Shown: piece by piece, positions 35,861 through 47,373 of the stretch
How the letters are laid out: each line of letters begins with the position of its first letter
How positions within the stretch are numbered: the stretch's first letter is position 1
DNA from: Daphnia carinata
Taxonomy: Eukaryota; Arthropoda; Branchiopoda; Diplostraca; Daphniidae
Direction: 5' to 3'
Assembly (NCBI RefSeq): GCF_022539665.2
Contig: NC_081333.1
Coordinates: forward strand, 10,662,971-10,726,970
DNA: 64,000 nt
Program-made: the position numbers and the translations under genes
The notes under the pieces: model-generated
Database searches by the model: none
Told to the model about the DNA's origin: nothing
Seen by the model: the letters and a program-made list of their open reading frames with translations, nothing else

Positions 35861-36378
35861 TTAATTGCCTTGATTAGACGTATAAAACCTGTATCCCATT
35901 GAAGCCACAAATGCTAGAGACATTGGAATGAGCCATGATGCCCAAGAGGCAGGCTTTGTTTCTTCATCCTTTTTAGCCCAGTTTGCTGGATTTTTTTCAT
36001 TGACCTTTTTCGCCTCATTCTGAAACGTTTCAAAACTAAGAGTTTATGTCAAGCAAAAGATATAATAGTTTTGATACCTCTGGGAGGCTTCCTATCAGGT
36101 AGTCCTTTAGAAGCTCTCGAGCATCAGTGGAATGCCCTACATCTTCAAATGGTTCTGTTGCATCATTTCCAGCTTGTTCCATCAGAACTTCTTCACCCCC
36201 AGGATGCTGTGTTCATGCATACAATTAGATTAATAGTTTAATAAATGATCATTTTCACATTTACTTCTTCAAGAAACTTGGTCACGTTATACACATGACC
36301 GTGGATGGTTATCCATACGCCTGTTTTAGAATCCTTGTGCTTTCCGACTTCTTCTAACGTAATAATTTTTCCAGCCAT
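35861..36378 (-). CDS. Cyb5: Cytochrome b5, tail-anchored (microsomal or outer-mitochondrial)
   Basis: Membrane haem protein that passes electrons to desaturases, cytochrome P450 and other enzymes on the cytosolic side of the ER. Three exons, 36378-36265, 36206-36078 and 36019-35861, give 133 aa, the usual length. The haem ligands are His39 (in HPGG at the start of exon 2) and His63 (in DVGHSTDAR). The N terminus is [16 protein letters not shown], followed by the typical [18 protein letters not shown]. The C-terminal anchor is [18 protein letters not shown] with a short polar tail. The gene lies inside a block of repeats yet is intact in every respect. A DRE-type site lies 147 bp upstream. 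Confidence 0.95.
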
Positions 36379-36524
36379 TTAAACACTAAAATAAAACCAG
36401 TTTGCCAACAAAGGCTCACGTAACTAGACAGGGGCAATAACGGAAATATTCGGGAGAAGCTCCAACTCGAAACCCACCCGGTCTTATAACAAACCTTTTT
36501 AACAGCCGACGTAACAATCTTGCC

Positions 36525-36532
36525 TATCGATA
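36525..36532. promoter_or_regulatory. DRE-like palindrome (TATCGATA) upstream of cytochrome b5
   Basis: Perfect TATCGATA 147-154 bp upstream of the cytochrome b5 start codon. In Drosophila this is the DREF site of housekeeping and growth promoters. The function here is inferred from position. Confidence 0.5.
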
Positions 36533-38002
36533 AAACGCCATCTAGGTTCTACTTAAAGCATATTTATCATTCGAGCGGTTCAAGGTTGATTCGCTATCTA
36601 GCCCCCCTATTGTCATGTTGTAATGTCATTCATTCTTCAACTCCATTGAATGCTCGCCAGTTTCTATTTCTTCTAGCACATTAAGCGATTTAGTGTTCAC
36701 GAAATTTTCAATAGCTAAACGGTTTTAAAAATATAAACCTTGTTCTGGGCTGAGGGCGACGCAAGCGCACCACAGGGCTATGCAGTATACTTTGAGTTGT
36801 GACAATTGTGGTGCCATTGCCACTGTAAAAGAATAGCTGGGTGGCGTCCATCTGTAGGAACGGTGTGCATTTGAATGATAAGCCATCTATAAGGTAAAAA
36901 TAAATAACAATGCACAATCAAAATTGAATGCTGATTACGATTAAGTTATTGGTTTTTTTGTTAAATCAACCGATTCTTAAATAAAAGAAAACAAAGTGCC
37001 GTTATTGCCCCTTAGCTAAGCTGGGGAGCAAGAAAATTTACTTCTTATTTTTCACGAGATCAGAAGTTTAATAAAATAAACGAAAAACGATAAAAAGTTG
37101 GCGCGCTAGTACGGTACGTCGGATTCGTGAAGGACAATTTTCGATGTATTACAAAAACAGCTGCTTTAATGAGAAAACGAATAACTAATCCTGAACTCAG
37201 CGTATAATTTATAATGAAACATTTATTTTATTATACCAAGTGGTATGTTTTTTTTTCGCCAAACTGTTGTGCTTGAAAATAAGCCCGACAAAATAAGCCC
37301 GACTTTTCCATTAATTTTCTATTTTTCCAAAATCTTCAACTCTTGCAATGAACAGATGATGATGAACCACTATTTTCCAGTAACAAGCTGGTCATGGGTA
37401 ATCTACACTAACTCGATTTCCTTAATCACTACCTTAATTTTCAACATGTTTACCAGCTGGCACAAGGAAAACTATTCCTCAATTACCAGATAACATTTTA
37501 AAATATATCGTAATGACGGAATTGGTCTTTACCTAAATTTAAATGAAGAATTACACAGGGAAACGAAAACACGGAATAAAGAGGCCGATTTCTTAGGTCT
37601 ATAGGTCTTCCTTTTTTTAGGTTTACGTTTAGAACGCAAGAACGGGAAGAAAGTAACTGATCTTTTGTGTTTTGAGAAATTAACAACTCCAAAAAAAAAA
37701 TGAAAAGAATGCGTATCTTGTTATAAACAGATGACATGCATGGCATTTAGAGTCAGATCTGCACAAGAATTTCTACTTAATAGTTTTTAACGGCTACTTA
37801 ATTAAAGCGACGATAAATACCGCGAACGATTCTTTCACAAGGAGGTAAAAAATAAGAAGCAAGATCTTAGTTCTCTAGACATTTTTCATAACATTGTATT
37901 TATAATGATCAAAGTTGAAAAGTTCAAAGCGCCAAAGGAAAATTGTAATGTACATACTTCATACAACACGGTCGCCATGCCCAGTTAAAGTTGTTCAAAT
38001 GA
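36533..38002. other. Intergenic, right part of the repeat block
   Basis: About 1.5 kb without a gene. It contains relatives of the 33-35.5 kb repeats: a reversed AATTGAATGCTGATTACGA near 36925, the GGCGCGCTAG fragment near 37100, and paired AATAAGCCCGAC motifs at 37279-37303. The 3' UTR of MARCHF6 should occupy the end towards 38002. Confidence 0.6.
37278..37304 (+). repeat. Tandem AATAAGCCCGAC motif outside the main array
   Basis: AAATAAGCCCGAC followed by AAAATAAGCCCGAC, the same double motif found at about 33625, 33962, 34848 and 35204. It extends the repeat family to the other side of cytochrome b5. Confidence 0.75.
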
Positions 38003-41000
38003 TCATGTAGTCTGAGCATTTTCGTTCCTGTCAATCCTGTGATTGTAGTTGACCAGCCGGCGCCCCACCAAATACCTGTTGAGCATACAGTCGAATGAAC
38101 ATTTGTTATTTCATGATCCATGTTAAAGAATCCTACGTATACACTATACATATATATATATTTCTATTATTTTTTTTACGGAAACACGGAAATTAAGCTT
38201 TCATAAATGCGACAAGGATTATATACTTACTTATCATTCTTAATGTGCTCATAAAGTCTTTTGAATTGTTTCAATTGCCAGACTGAGAATACCATCAAAA
38301 GAATAACGACCAGAAATGATGGATATACTCTTCGAGCGATAAGAGCTCTAAGTTGTCGGCTAGGAACTGTAAAATAAAACATTTGCGAAAGGTAAAGAAT
38401 TTAACCGTCTAGGTCACACTTAATGGCGTCCTTCACGATAAACGTACCAAAAAATGGGACGATCGAATGAGCTACGACGTACGGAAGGGCCAATGCCAAA
38501 CCGAGAGTTACTATAGCAGGAATGGCAAGCTCGCATAGAACAAAGGTCAAATTCATTCTTCGAATTCCATCTTGATACAACTAGAGGAACATTAGATGTA
38601 ATCAATAATAGCCTTAGATTACTGGAATAAACGGATACCTTCTCTAACGAATGTTTCAGCCACCAGTCTGGCGACATCATTGTCAAACCGCAAACTATTT
38701 TCGTATATAGAACACCAAGACTCCAGTCCTTTACGATTTTAACAAAAAAGGATTAGATAACCAGTAGGACGAATTATGTTCAAATACCACCTGGGACAGA
38801 GAAAAGATGGGTGATTGGTTGACGGCAACACGCAGTGGAACTACAACAACGAGATCTAACAGAAGCCCGAACATCAAGGGTATGACGCCCAATAAGAGAG
38901 AAAACGCCACACTGCACTTTAGTACCTAAAAATTAAGAATATTCTTCATAAAGTTTTCTTTTTATAAAAAAAACACTTTCTACTAACCAAAATGGTGTAG
39001 GACTTGATACGAACAAAAACATTTGACCATCCTCGAGGAACCAAATTAGAAAAAACGTGAATCCCGCGGAGAACCAGCCAGCAAAAATATAAACCGGTGA
39101 ATGCCGTGTACAATTCGTGGTGAGGTCCAGCTCCATAAAACGTTTCCATTAACAGGCGCCCAATCCAAACTTAAGGACAGTAAGCAAAATTAATCCCTTA
39201 CTTACCAGTACAATAAATATTAGATAAATACCAGGAAGGGTGAGAAAAATTGTGCTAGCAATTGACAAGCTAATGCACATGGTAAGAAGGAGGAGGAGAA
39301 TCCTAATAAAAAAAACAGATGGTCGTAAATACGGTACGTAGCCAGCAGGACCCTCACGCTGGAGAAGGGCTTGGTGGGCGGCTCCTAATCCTCCGTTACG
39401 AAACGGTACTCCTCCAAAACGAATATTTCCATCTTGTGGAACAGCTGCAACAGCAGGTTCCGCTGGAGCCGCCGGTGCGTCAACTTGTTCATTATTAGGT
39501 TCATGGATTTGATTGTTATATTCCCCTTCTTCAACATTTTCACCGACTATTACTCCTTGGTTATTGTGATGAGCCTGTCCTCCTCCAGTCTACAAGAAGA
39601 AATTGTCGAATAAAATGTTTATAATAGTGCAACAAAATTTGTGCAATCCAAAGCAAGTAAAGTAAATTACCTCACTAGAGCTAGCCACATCTCCAAGCAA
39701 ATATGAACGGAGGCCCAACAGCCAGGACACAGCTAGACACCACATTCTCAGTCCATAAAGTAACCACTGTCGAGCGTGATTTTGTTCCAACAAGCAAGGC
39801 ATGATCACTTGCAACAACAACAACTCCAAAGAATATTCTGAGACTTGGGTGTCGCTTCAGTTTAAAGGGGAAAAGAAACATCAGATACGTCTATTATGCA
39901 AATATCTTTATGTGAACTTACGTCGAATTGACGATATAGTAGGGCAAAAAACTCGGCATGCCCCTCTGCAAAAGTCGAATTGGAACCCATAGCATCAAAA
40001 AGACAATTGTGCCGAAAATCACCAAAGAAGCAGCAAATTGTCTCAAATGTCGAACGATTGGGAGATGGATCATCTGGAGAAAACAAAAAATAAAGGCAAA
40101 GCTAATAAGTCGTTTGCTCACAAGCTTTACATATATATGATTCTTACCTCCTGAACTGGGTTGAAGTCTGGATCATTTAAATTACGAAGAAACCACAACA
40201 CCCCAGGCCTTAAAACTTCACGTAGCAACAATACGAACGATGCAAAGTAAAATGCGCATAATATGCCCACTAACCAATGAAGAAACATCGACGTCCCAGG
40301 TGCTTGGCTGAAGTTGTGCAATCGGTCCTGAAGAGCGCGCATAAAGGAGAATTTATTACCTAACTTTCAGAATGCGTTATTTAAAAGCATTCAACAATTA
40401 CTTTAAATGTTGCATCAACAAGGGGCAGGCTGCATATATCAAGCCACCAACCACAGACTATAGGAAAGACGCCGATTTCGGCTACAGTCAGTAGTGAGAC
40501 CTTTACTACAACATAACAGAGCCCCAGTATACGTTTTGGCCTGAAAGGTTAATTCTTCGATAATTTAGGTGTTCATTCTTATTTTATTTATATTTAGTAG
40601 ATTACCTTCGTAATCGAAGAAGAGAAGTGACGCCGTGAAGAAGAACTAGAAAAAGACCAATGACCACATAGCCACAAAGAGTTGTTAATAGGCCCTCGAA
40701 GTGACATGCCGAAACCCAATCTTTCATTTTGAAACCAACGATTGTAAAATGTCCAATGTGATAGGGGCAAAATGCTGTGCGCGAAGAGAACGTTTTAAAA
40801 ATTAACAAATGTAAGTAATCAAGCTATGATCGGGCTTACCAAAAACGAGGATGAATAAAGTGTTAAGAGACGCAACCCAAAATACGTGTTCCAGGAACAC
40901 CAGCGAGCCATCTAGACCAAGAAGACGTTCCCAGGTCAGTTCCTCTGCCCTATCCCATTCCATCAGGTTCCAGTTAACATCGTCTTGTGCTTGACCTTGG

Positions 41001-42036
41001 AGCTGCGCTTGCTGTGCAGCGTTATTAGGAGCTGGAATATTAGCTTCTCCTACGGCATCTGCATCTACATCCACTTGACCATTATTCTGTAGACGAACTT
41101 CCGCGTCAACTACAGGACCTTCGGGCGGTTGATCCATTTCGACATGTTCCTGAACGAGAAACACGATGATCGTTAAAAAAAATGTAATCGGACAAACTGG
41201 ATCTGACAACGATACTTCATTCTGAATATCCTGTTCCAACCAATCAGGGCCACCTCCATGAAGAATCTGTTCTCTTAGCCAAACCAGTCCTATGAAAGCA
41301 CACAAGGTGCACAGGACTACAACACACCCATGCAAAATATCTGTTGCCACATGTTCTCTACCAGAAAAGAATGGTTAGGACTGAAAAAAACTTGAACAAT
41401 TACTAATAACTCACGATGACAACATATCCAAGGGAAGAGTTAAAACAGAGGAGACAGATCCTGTAAAGAGACAACGATAGATCCGGCAGGCTGTCAAAGG
41501 AACAATTCCTAGCCAGGCCATGGCAACAAGTGTGTAATGAAGCCAAAATCTAATGGCTCTAGCAAGGCTGGATACCAGGCCAGAAAGTATGTCTTTTAGA
41601 GGCAGTCTTTTAGGCATGTCTGGAGAGTAAACTGCAGAAACAAAAGAAAGATATATATCATAAGGCCACAGTCGAAATACCCAAATAATAATCCAAAATA
41701 CTTACTTGGAGTGAAAGAAAATCTATGTGTGCACAGCTCACAATATTCTTTTCTAGAATACCGTAGCCATTGGACTAAACCTGTAACAGAAAATGCAAAG
41801 TAGAGCAAGCACGTCTACATTAACACTATTAATTAAGCTAAACTTACATTCTTGGTGGATGAACTTTATGCTACCAGTGCAAATACATGGATGAAACAGA
41901 GGCCTATCGATTGTTCCCTCACAGCGACAAACACGACAGATATCTTAAAGGAATATGGAAAATATCGCTCAATTTCATGAGAGGTGTCAAAAAATTGGTC
42001 ATTGTAAAACTAACCTGATTGCAGAGATTCATCCAT
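38003..42036 (-). CDS. MARCHF6: E3 ubiquitin ligase MARCHF6 / Doa10 homologue
   Basis: Polytopic ER ubiquitin ligase of the ERAD-C pathway that also controls sterol enzymes. The first exons (42036-42015, 41943-41848 and onwards) encode a RING-CH finger with Cys10, Cys13, Cys27, Cys29, His37, Cys40, Cys53 and Cys56 ([33 protein letters not shown]). More than ten further minus-strand exons follow the human protein closely: [97 protein letters not shown], then [20 protein letters not shown] and [10 protein letters not shown]. The last exon (38075-38003) gives [20 protein letters not shown] and a stop. A stop-free 66-bp intron at 41150-41215 separates two parts of the acidic loop region. About 14 membrane segments are expected from the family. 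Confidence 0.95.
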
Positions 42037-42652
42037 TTCTTCTACTTAGAGCATCACAGTCCTAGGGTGGAAAATCTTCGACGCAAGTAAGATACAATAT
42101 TGCTGTTCTATTTGTGTTCTTAAAACATTTGCCCTACTGATCTTATTTAGAAAGGAAGTTGAGACGCACGAAAAACGTATTGCTCAGGTCAACAGCTGAG
42201 CTAAGACTGATGACCATTGGCGTAAACGAAAATTTCTGGATATTAATATTATCCTGGAGGATATCATGATAAATCAACGCGTAATTAAAAAGAAAAACAT
42301 TTTAAAACTTAGTGGAGGTATCCGTCATTTTACCAATTTTTTGCATTTGATAATTATGGCAACGAAACAGTAACCTGGTATCGCTGCTATTTTATTTCTG
42401 CCGACATAGTCAATGCTGGCAAGCATAGATTGGTTAGCAAAGGATAAGAATAAATAGTGACCAAAATTTCAGCGCCACCTAACGTCTGACCATAGATAAA
42501 ACACTTCTGAATACGCATTATACAATGCCATTGAATATGTGATCACACTTATGTAATTCGGATGTGCTTGATTAACAAATTTGTTAAGACTTTGTTTAAA
42601 GCTTGTTTAAACAATTGTTAAGTGTCAATCTAGCTTAAAAAACTCAAGTTAC
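42037..42652. other. MARCHF6 5' flank
   Basis: About 600 bp with 5' UTR and presumed promoter of MARCHF6. No other feature recognised. Confidence 0.4.
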
Positions 42653-42846
42653 CATTTTCAGCTGTTGGAGGGCCAACAAGTTCAATGTATGGACGTAATA
42701 AAATAAAGGCCGTTGACGCAGAGGTGATCAGTCTATCAATACTTTTGTATGGTTGCCGTAGCTGGGATGCAATGTTGTAGCTGTGCCGTAGAGTTGCGGT
42801 AACAATAACAATAACTAATACTTGGAAGCAATAATGTTTTAAGTCT
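42653..42846 (-). other. Possible orphan exon of an unrecognised minus-strand gene
   Basis: An open stretch on the minus strand reads ...HYCFQVLVIVIVTATLRHSY, then NIASQLRQPYKSIDRLITSA and FILLRPYIELVGPPTAENG, and ends at a consensus-like donor (GAAAATG|GTAACT, GT at 42652-42651). Its composition (a membrane segment followed by a mixed-charge stretch) looks coding. I find no clear acceptor, no downstream exon before MARCHF6 and no family match. It may be a gene remnant or an exon of the frame at 43083-43322. Confidence 0.25.
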
Positions 42847-43082
42847 CGACCATTTCATGTTTTTGTGCCGGAATAGAAACTTGCCGTTCAAAAAATACCA
42901 GAAAAATAAAATTCAAAGATACAAATTGTTTTGAGCTCTTATAGTTAAGACATTGTTAAACACTACAAGCGGAAAATTTATTAGATTACAGTTTACGTTA
43001 TTTTTTCCTTGATCTCAAAATTCTTAAGCTCACAAACAGGAAATAAAAGTAAGATAGAAGTCAAAAGTGTTTCGTGTGGGGT

Positions 43083-43322
43083 CTATAGCATGCGCCGATA
43101 TTGAAAGAAGAATTGAGTAGTGGCTGCACTATCGTTTTCCACCAAAAATAAAAATGCGCTTTTTTTTTGAGTTTCGAAATTGATTTGAAGATTCTGGGAT
43201 AACCAAATCGAGAGGTGTCTGTAATTTAAACTAGGGACATGGATTAAACCTTGCATGCGTTTTTCCCAGTCAAGCTGGGGAACCTCCAAGTTCATAAAAA
43301 ATACTATAATAAAAAGGTTCAT
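43083..43322 (-). CDS. Hypothetical 79-aa (or 70-aa) protein
   Basis: An open frame of unknown family. After an inner Met at residue 10 it reads MNLEVPQLDWEKRMQGLIHV, then LNYRHLSIWLSQNLQINFE and ENDSAATTQFFFQYRRML. The composition is protein-like (Trp, Gln and balanced charge), and a possible acceptor (TTTATTATAG) precedes the inner Met, so this could be a terminal exon rather than a complete gene. It lies in the divergent space between MARCHF6 and the GFOD gene. I do not recognise it, and it could be chance. Confidence 0.25.
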   Translation of the reverse strand: MNLFIIVFFMNLEVPQLDWEKRMQGLIHVPSLNYRHLSIWLSQNLQINFETQKKSAFLFLVENDSAATTQFFFQYRRML

Positions 43323-43613
43323 TTGTTTGTGATAGCCGTTAGATGATGGTAATTATTTGGCAGAAGAGGAATGGTGTTTACGGGCGTTGATTCAAAAACC
43401 ATCGTTACCAGACATATGGGTGGCAGACGAACTTACTTGTGGTATAATCATAGCCTTAGTGAAACGTCAATCAGTATGAAAAGGCAGTAATATTGAGTTT
43501 AAAGGAAATCCATAAGGTAAGCAATCATAATTGCAAAAGAAAAATAAGTTTAGAAATTTGAAAGTTTAATGACCTAACATCTTTTCATCGTTGTTAGATT
43601 AGTGAACGGCAGA

Positions 43614-44989
43614 ATGCTACCTGGAATCGGGATATTTATCAGTGCTGGCACAGTCATGAAAGTTTTGGTTCCATATTTACGAGCCAAAGGCTTCAAAGTG
43701 GATTCTGTTTGGGCCCAGACTCAAGAGGCAGCTAAAGATGCAGCAGAGGAACTTGAAATTCCTTTTTTTACAAGCAAGGTTGATGATGTGCTATTGAAAA
43801 GAGAAGTGGACTTGATTATTATCATGTGCCCACCAATCCTTCATGCCCAGATTGCTGTTAAAGCTCTTGGAATTGGCAAGCATGTTCTTTGTGACAAACC
43901 TGGAGGACTAACACAAAGTGAAACACTGAAAATGGTTCATGCAGCCCAATACTACCCATCACTCATCTCAGTAATGGCCTATAGCCTCAGATTTTTGCCT
44001 TCATTTCAGTACGTACGAAGTGTCATTAATGATAAACTTATTGGTGAAGTCAATTATTGTGACATTCATGTTCAGCTCGGATCACTCGTCAACCAAAAAA
44101 AGTATGTTACTGTAAATTTTAAAGAATCTAGAAAGGCAAATTGTATAACTCTTGTATCCAGTTACGACTGGACATGTGAAGAAGGAATGGGAGGAGGTGT
44201 GTTGACTATGATCGGCTCGCACGTTATCGACGTGGTGAGCGCAGTGATCCGACAGCGTGCTATACGTGTTCATGGCGTAACTCGAAGAGGACTTGCAGTT
44301 AAAGGAGAAGTGAGCATCCGCAGGATTACGAGTGACCGTTTTGCTGCATTTAACATGGAAATGAATGGCGGTGCACTAGTTGCGGTCACGCTAAATAGTC
44401 AAGAAGGCTTGCAAAACTTTGACATTAGCTTCTCGGTGACTGGTTCACAAGGTTTCATCACTTACCGCAGCGATCCGTCTGGTAAGATATCAAAGACACT
44501 AACAAATGATCAAAAATTAAGAATTTGCCAAATAGGCGGAACTGTGACCGGTCAAAGTAGGGTGGTCCCTACGGCAGAAATCTTCCATACAGACACTGAC
44601 GAATTGTCATTTCTTCCCTCTTCAATCGTAAATAATGCGCCTATTCAACCTCATCAAAGGCCATATATTAATGGGCTTTTTCGCATGGTTTGTCTATTTT
44701 ATTAGCATTTTCTCCTGTCAAATATTTATAATGAATCAACTATTTGGAACAGGTTTCAGCACTTAGAGATGCGTTTTCCCGCGTCGAAGATCGCAGTGGG
44801 TGGGTCAAAGAAGCTGTTTCTTCGGCCGCTACATTTGAAGACGGCCAATACGTTATGGCCGTCATCGAGGCCGTTAAAAGATCTGAAAAGAGGCGTGAAT
44901 GGTCGGAAGTTTCCATTATTTATGAAGAACCTGATCCTAATCCGGTTTTGAGTGCCGCGGTCCGTAGGTCTACGATAGCCGCTGTTTAA
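43614..44989 (+). CDS. Glucose-fructose oxidoreductase domain-containing protein (GFOD1/2 family)
   Basis: Member of the Gfo/Idh/MocA oxidoreductase family; the animal GFOD proteins have no settled substrate, and GFOD2 is linked to extracellular matrix assembly. Exons 43614-44101, 44162-44687 and 44753-44989 give 416 aa in phase (human about 385-390). Start MLPGIGIFISAGTV corresponds to human MLPGVGVFGTS, a weakened Rossmann nucleotide loop. Other matches are KALGIGKHVLCDKPGG (human KTLGIGKNVICDRTA), AAQYYPSLISVMAYSLRFLP, EEGMGGGVLTMIGSHVIDV and RRITSDRFAAFNMEMNGGA, plus the C-terminal ATFEDGQYVMAVIEAVKRS. The 60-bp intron at 44102-44161 has no in-frame stop and would add 20 residues if retained. 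The family Glu-Lys-Pro is here CDKPGG. Confidence 0.92.
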
Positions 44990-45326
44990 AACCAATCACA
45001 GACTTCTGTTCATTCCAATATTTTAACTTTCAAAGATAAAAAGATGTGAAATTATGAAACGAACATGACCGTAGTTTGTTTTTATGACAACTTACCGCTT
45101 GACCTGCTCATGTTTACTCACAAATGTTTACTGTACAGCATACAATTAATTATTGTATTTCTATGAATAGAGATGACAAGTGTCTACTGCAAAATCGGAT
45201 GATTAGCATTTTCGAAACGCGGCCAGTCAGTTGAAGAGCACTCAGAAAAATTTGCTATTCAACATTAACTGACCTCATACCGAAATTCTTCGTCCCATAC
45301 GATACAAAAAGAACTTTCTAAACTCA
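44990..45326. other. Tail-to-tail intergenic region GFOD/prohibitin
   Basis: 3' UTR space of two convergent genes; no other feature. Confidence 0.5.
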
Positions 45327-46512
45327 TTACTGCGGAAGCGATAGGAGCGTCTGCTGACCATTTGGCAGATAAACAACGTTACGGGATTTGGACAATTGGT
45401 ACGCAATGTCTTCCCCAGCCTCTATTCGCCGAAGTTCGACTAAACCCTCACCGGCATCGCCAAACGCCTTGGCCAGGAGCGAAGCGGCTTGAGAATCACC
45501 TTCAGCCGAAATAACGGCGGCTTTCTTTTGTTGTTCAGCCTATAAGTACGAATAAGAATATAGTAAATTCACCATAACGTTTAAATTGGGCGTATCTGCG
45601 CTATTCATGTTCATTTAGTAAAAATAGTTTATTCATAATACAACTTACCTTTTCGACGAGGAATCTAGCTCGTTCAGCCTCTTGTTGTGCTACTTGTTTC
45701 AATTCAACAGCTTGAGTAAATTCTTTACCGAATGTAAGATGTGTCTGAACAAAAACAATGGTGAATGACAATATGTTATGGTGACAACAAATAACTTACA
45801 ATAGAAATGTCATCCAAAATTAAACCAAACTGTCCGGCTCTCTCTGTAAGTGCTTCGCTAACTTTCTGTGACACTACCTCACGCTGAGTAATGAGTTCTC
45901 CAGCATCAAATTGGGCCTAGAAACATTCCAATTCATGAAAGTCTTCTGCCGAAAAAAAAAAAAAGAAAAAAAATTGCCATCTTACAACAACAGCTTTCAG
46001 AATTTCATTGGTGATGGAGGGAAGTACACGCTCATCATAATCAATTCCCAAAGTGCTGTATATATTGGGGAGAGCTGTTGGAACAGGTCTGAAGAGTACA
46101 CGCAAGGTTATGTTTACATTCTGAAGATCTAAAAAAAAAAAAAAAAAGGTTTACATTTTACTGTGGTGGGATTTGGATTCATTATAAATATGATAATTTA
46201 CCTTTGCTGCCAGTAATAACTGGTACATTTCTTGGCCTAGACCTGATATCATACATAATAGGCCTCTGTACCCAAGGAACAAAAAAATGTGTTCCCTCTC
46301 CTACAACTTCATTTCTGACACCAGAGAATCGATCAAAGATAACAGCTCTGTGACCTCCCTCAACTACAACCATAAAAGTGGAATATAAAAAAATGTGATG
46401 TTTCTAAAAATGCACTTTACCCACCATTATATAACGCAGAATTGACAACTCCGGCAGTTAATGCAACTCCAATACCAAGCTGGCTGATTCGGTTGAAAAA
46501 TTGGGACGCCAT
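45327..46512 (-). CDS. Phb1: Prohibitin 1 (inner mitochondrial membrane)
   Basis: Forms the ring-shaped prohibitin complex with PHB2, which scaffolds m-AAA proteases and cristae. Exons 46512-46425, 46363-46202, 46128-45986, 45916-45800, 45744-45649 and 45539-45327 give exactly 272 aa, the usual length. N-terminal membrane anchor [20 protein letters not shown]; the SPFH/band-7 domain is [50 protein letters not shown] and [20 protein letters not shown]. The coiled coil follows with [20 protein letters not shown], and the tail is [20 protein letters not shown]. It is head-to-head with MFSD5, with 861 bp between the start codons. Confidence 0.97.
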
Positions 46513-47373
46513 TGTGCTTACGATTATTCAACTTGAAGCTTGCTCTGGAACGTACAAGAAAGGAAACAAATGTATTCTATATTGTGACTAAGTATGCATG
46601 ATGTAATTTATTGTCAGCCATACTGGCTGATGTACAACCTTACATCTAAACTTTGACGTGAATTGTGGTTTTCTTTTACTCTAAATTAAATGCAGTGGAT
46701 TACGCAACCTCAAGGTGCAAATATACAGTTCCCTACTAAAATTTTTTGTATTATCTTACCTACTAACTCTATGCAAAAGGTTCACAAGATGCCGACAACG
46801 TTCGCACGTGCAGAAGAGTTCTAGATTGTAAAACACGCTCTCTGGTGGTCAAGGATCTTAGCTTCAAAGCTAGCGGAACCTACGGAGCACTTTGAACACT
46901 AGGTTCTGCAACAAAAAATACTGTTTGACGTTTCAGCCGTTGTGTTGGTTTCCTTGTAATAAACATTGCCGTGAACGTGAAAACCGTGGCATTCTTCTGA
47001 GTTGCGTACAGGTGCATGCTCAATTTTCAAACTTTTGCTGACGCGGCAGGTTAAATTTTTCGTTGCGTATGCAGGTGGCCGTGTTTACGTGGCTATGGTA
47101 TTGTGCACAACTACAAAAATTATCGCTGTACTATCGATGTATATATATTTTGAACGTACCTGAAACAAATCATTGACTGAAAGTGTTCTTCCAGTAACTG
47201 GAGAACGCGCTGTTTTTACCAAAAGCCTTTGGTTCATATAACACCAGTTTTAAGTACAACAGGGTTTGAACAGGTATAACATTTGTCCACCATAATTTTA
47301 TCCTTAAACAAATTGTGAACAGTTTCACCACTTTTGTTATATTATCTTAAAACACTGCAGGAGCTGAGGAAAG
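46513..47373. other. Shared head-to-head promoter region prohibitin/MFSD5
   Basis: About 860 bp holding both 5' UTRs. No further gene. A TATCGATG sequence near 47133 resembles a DRE half, but I do not call it. Confidence 0.45.
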
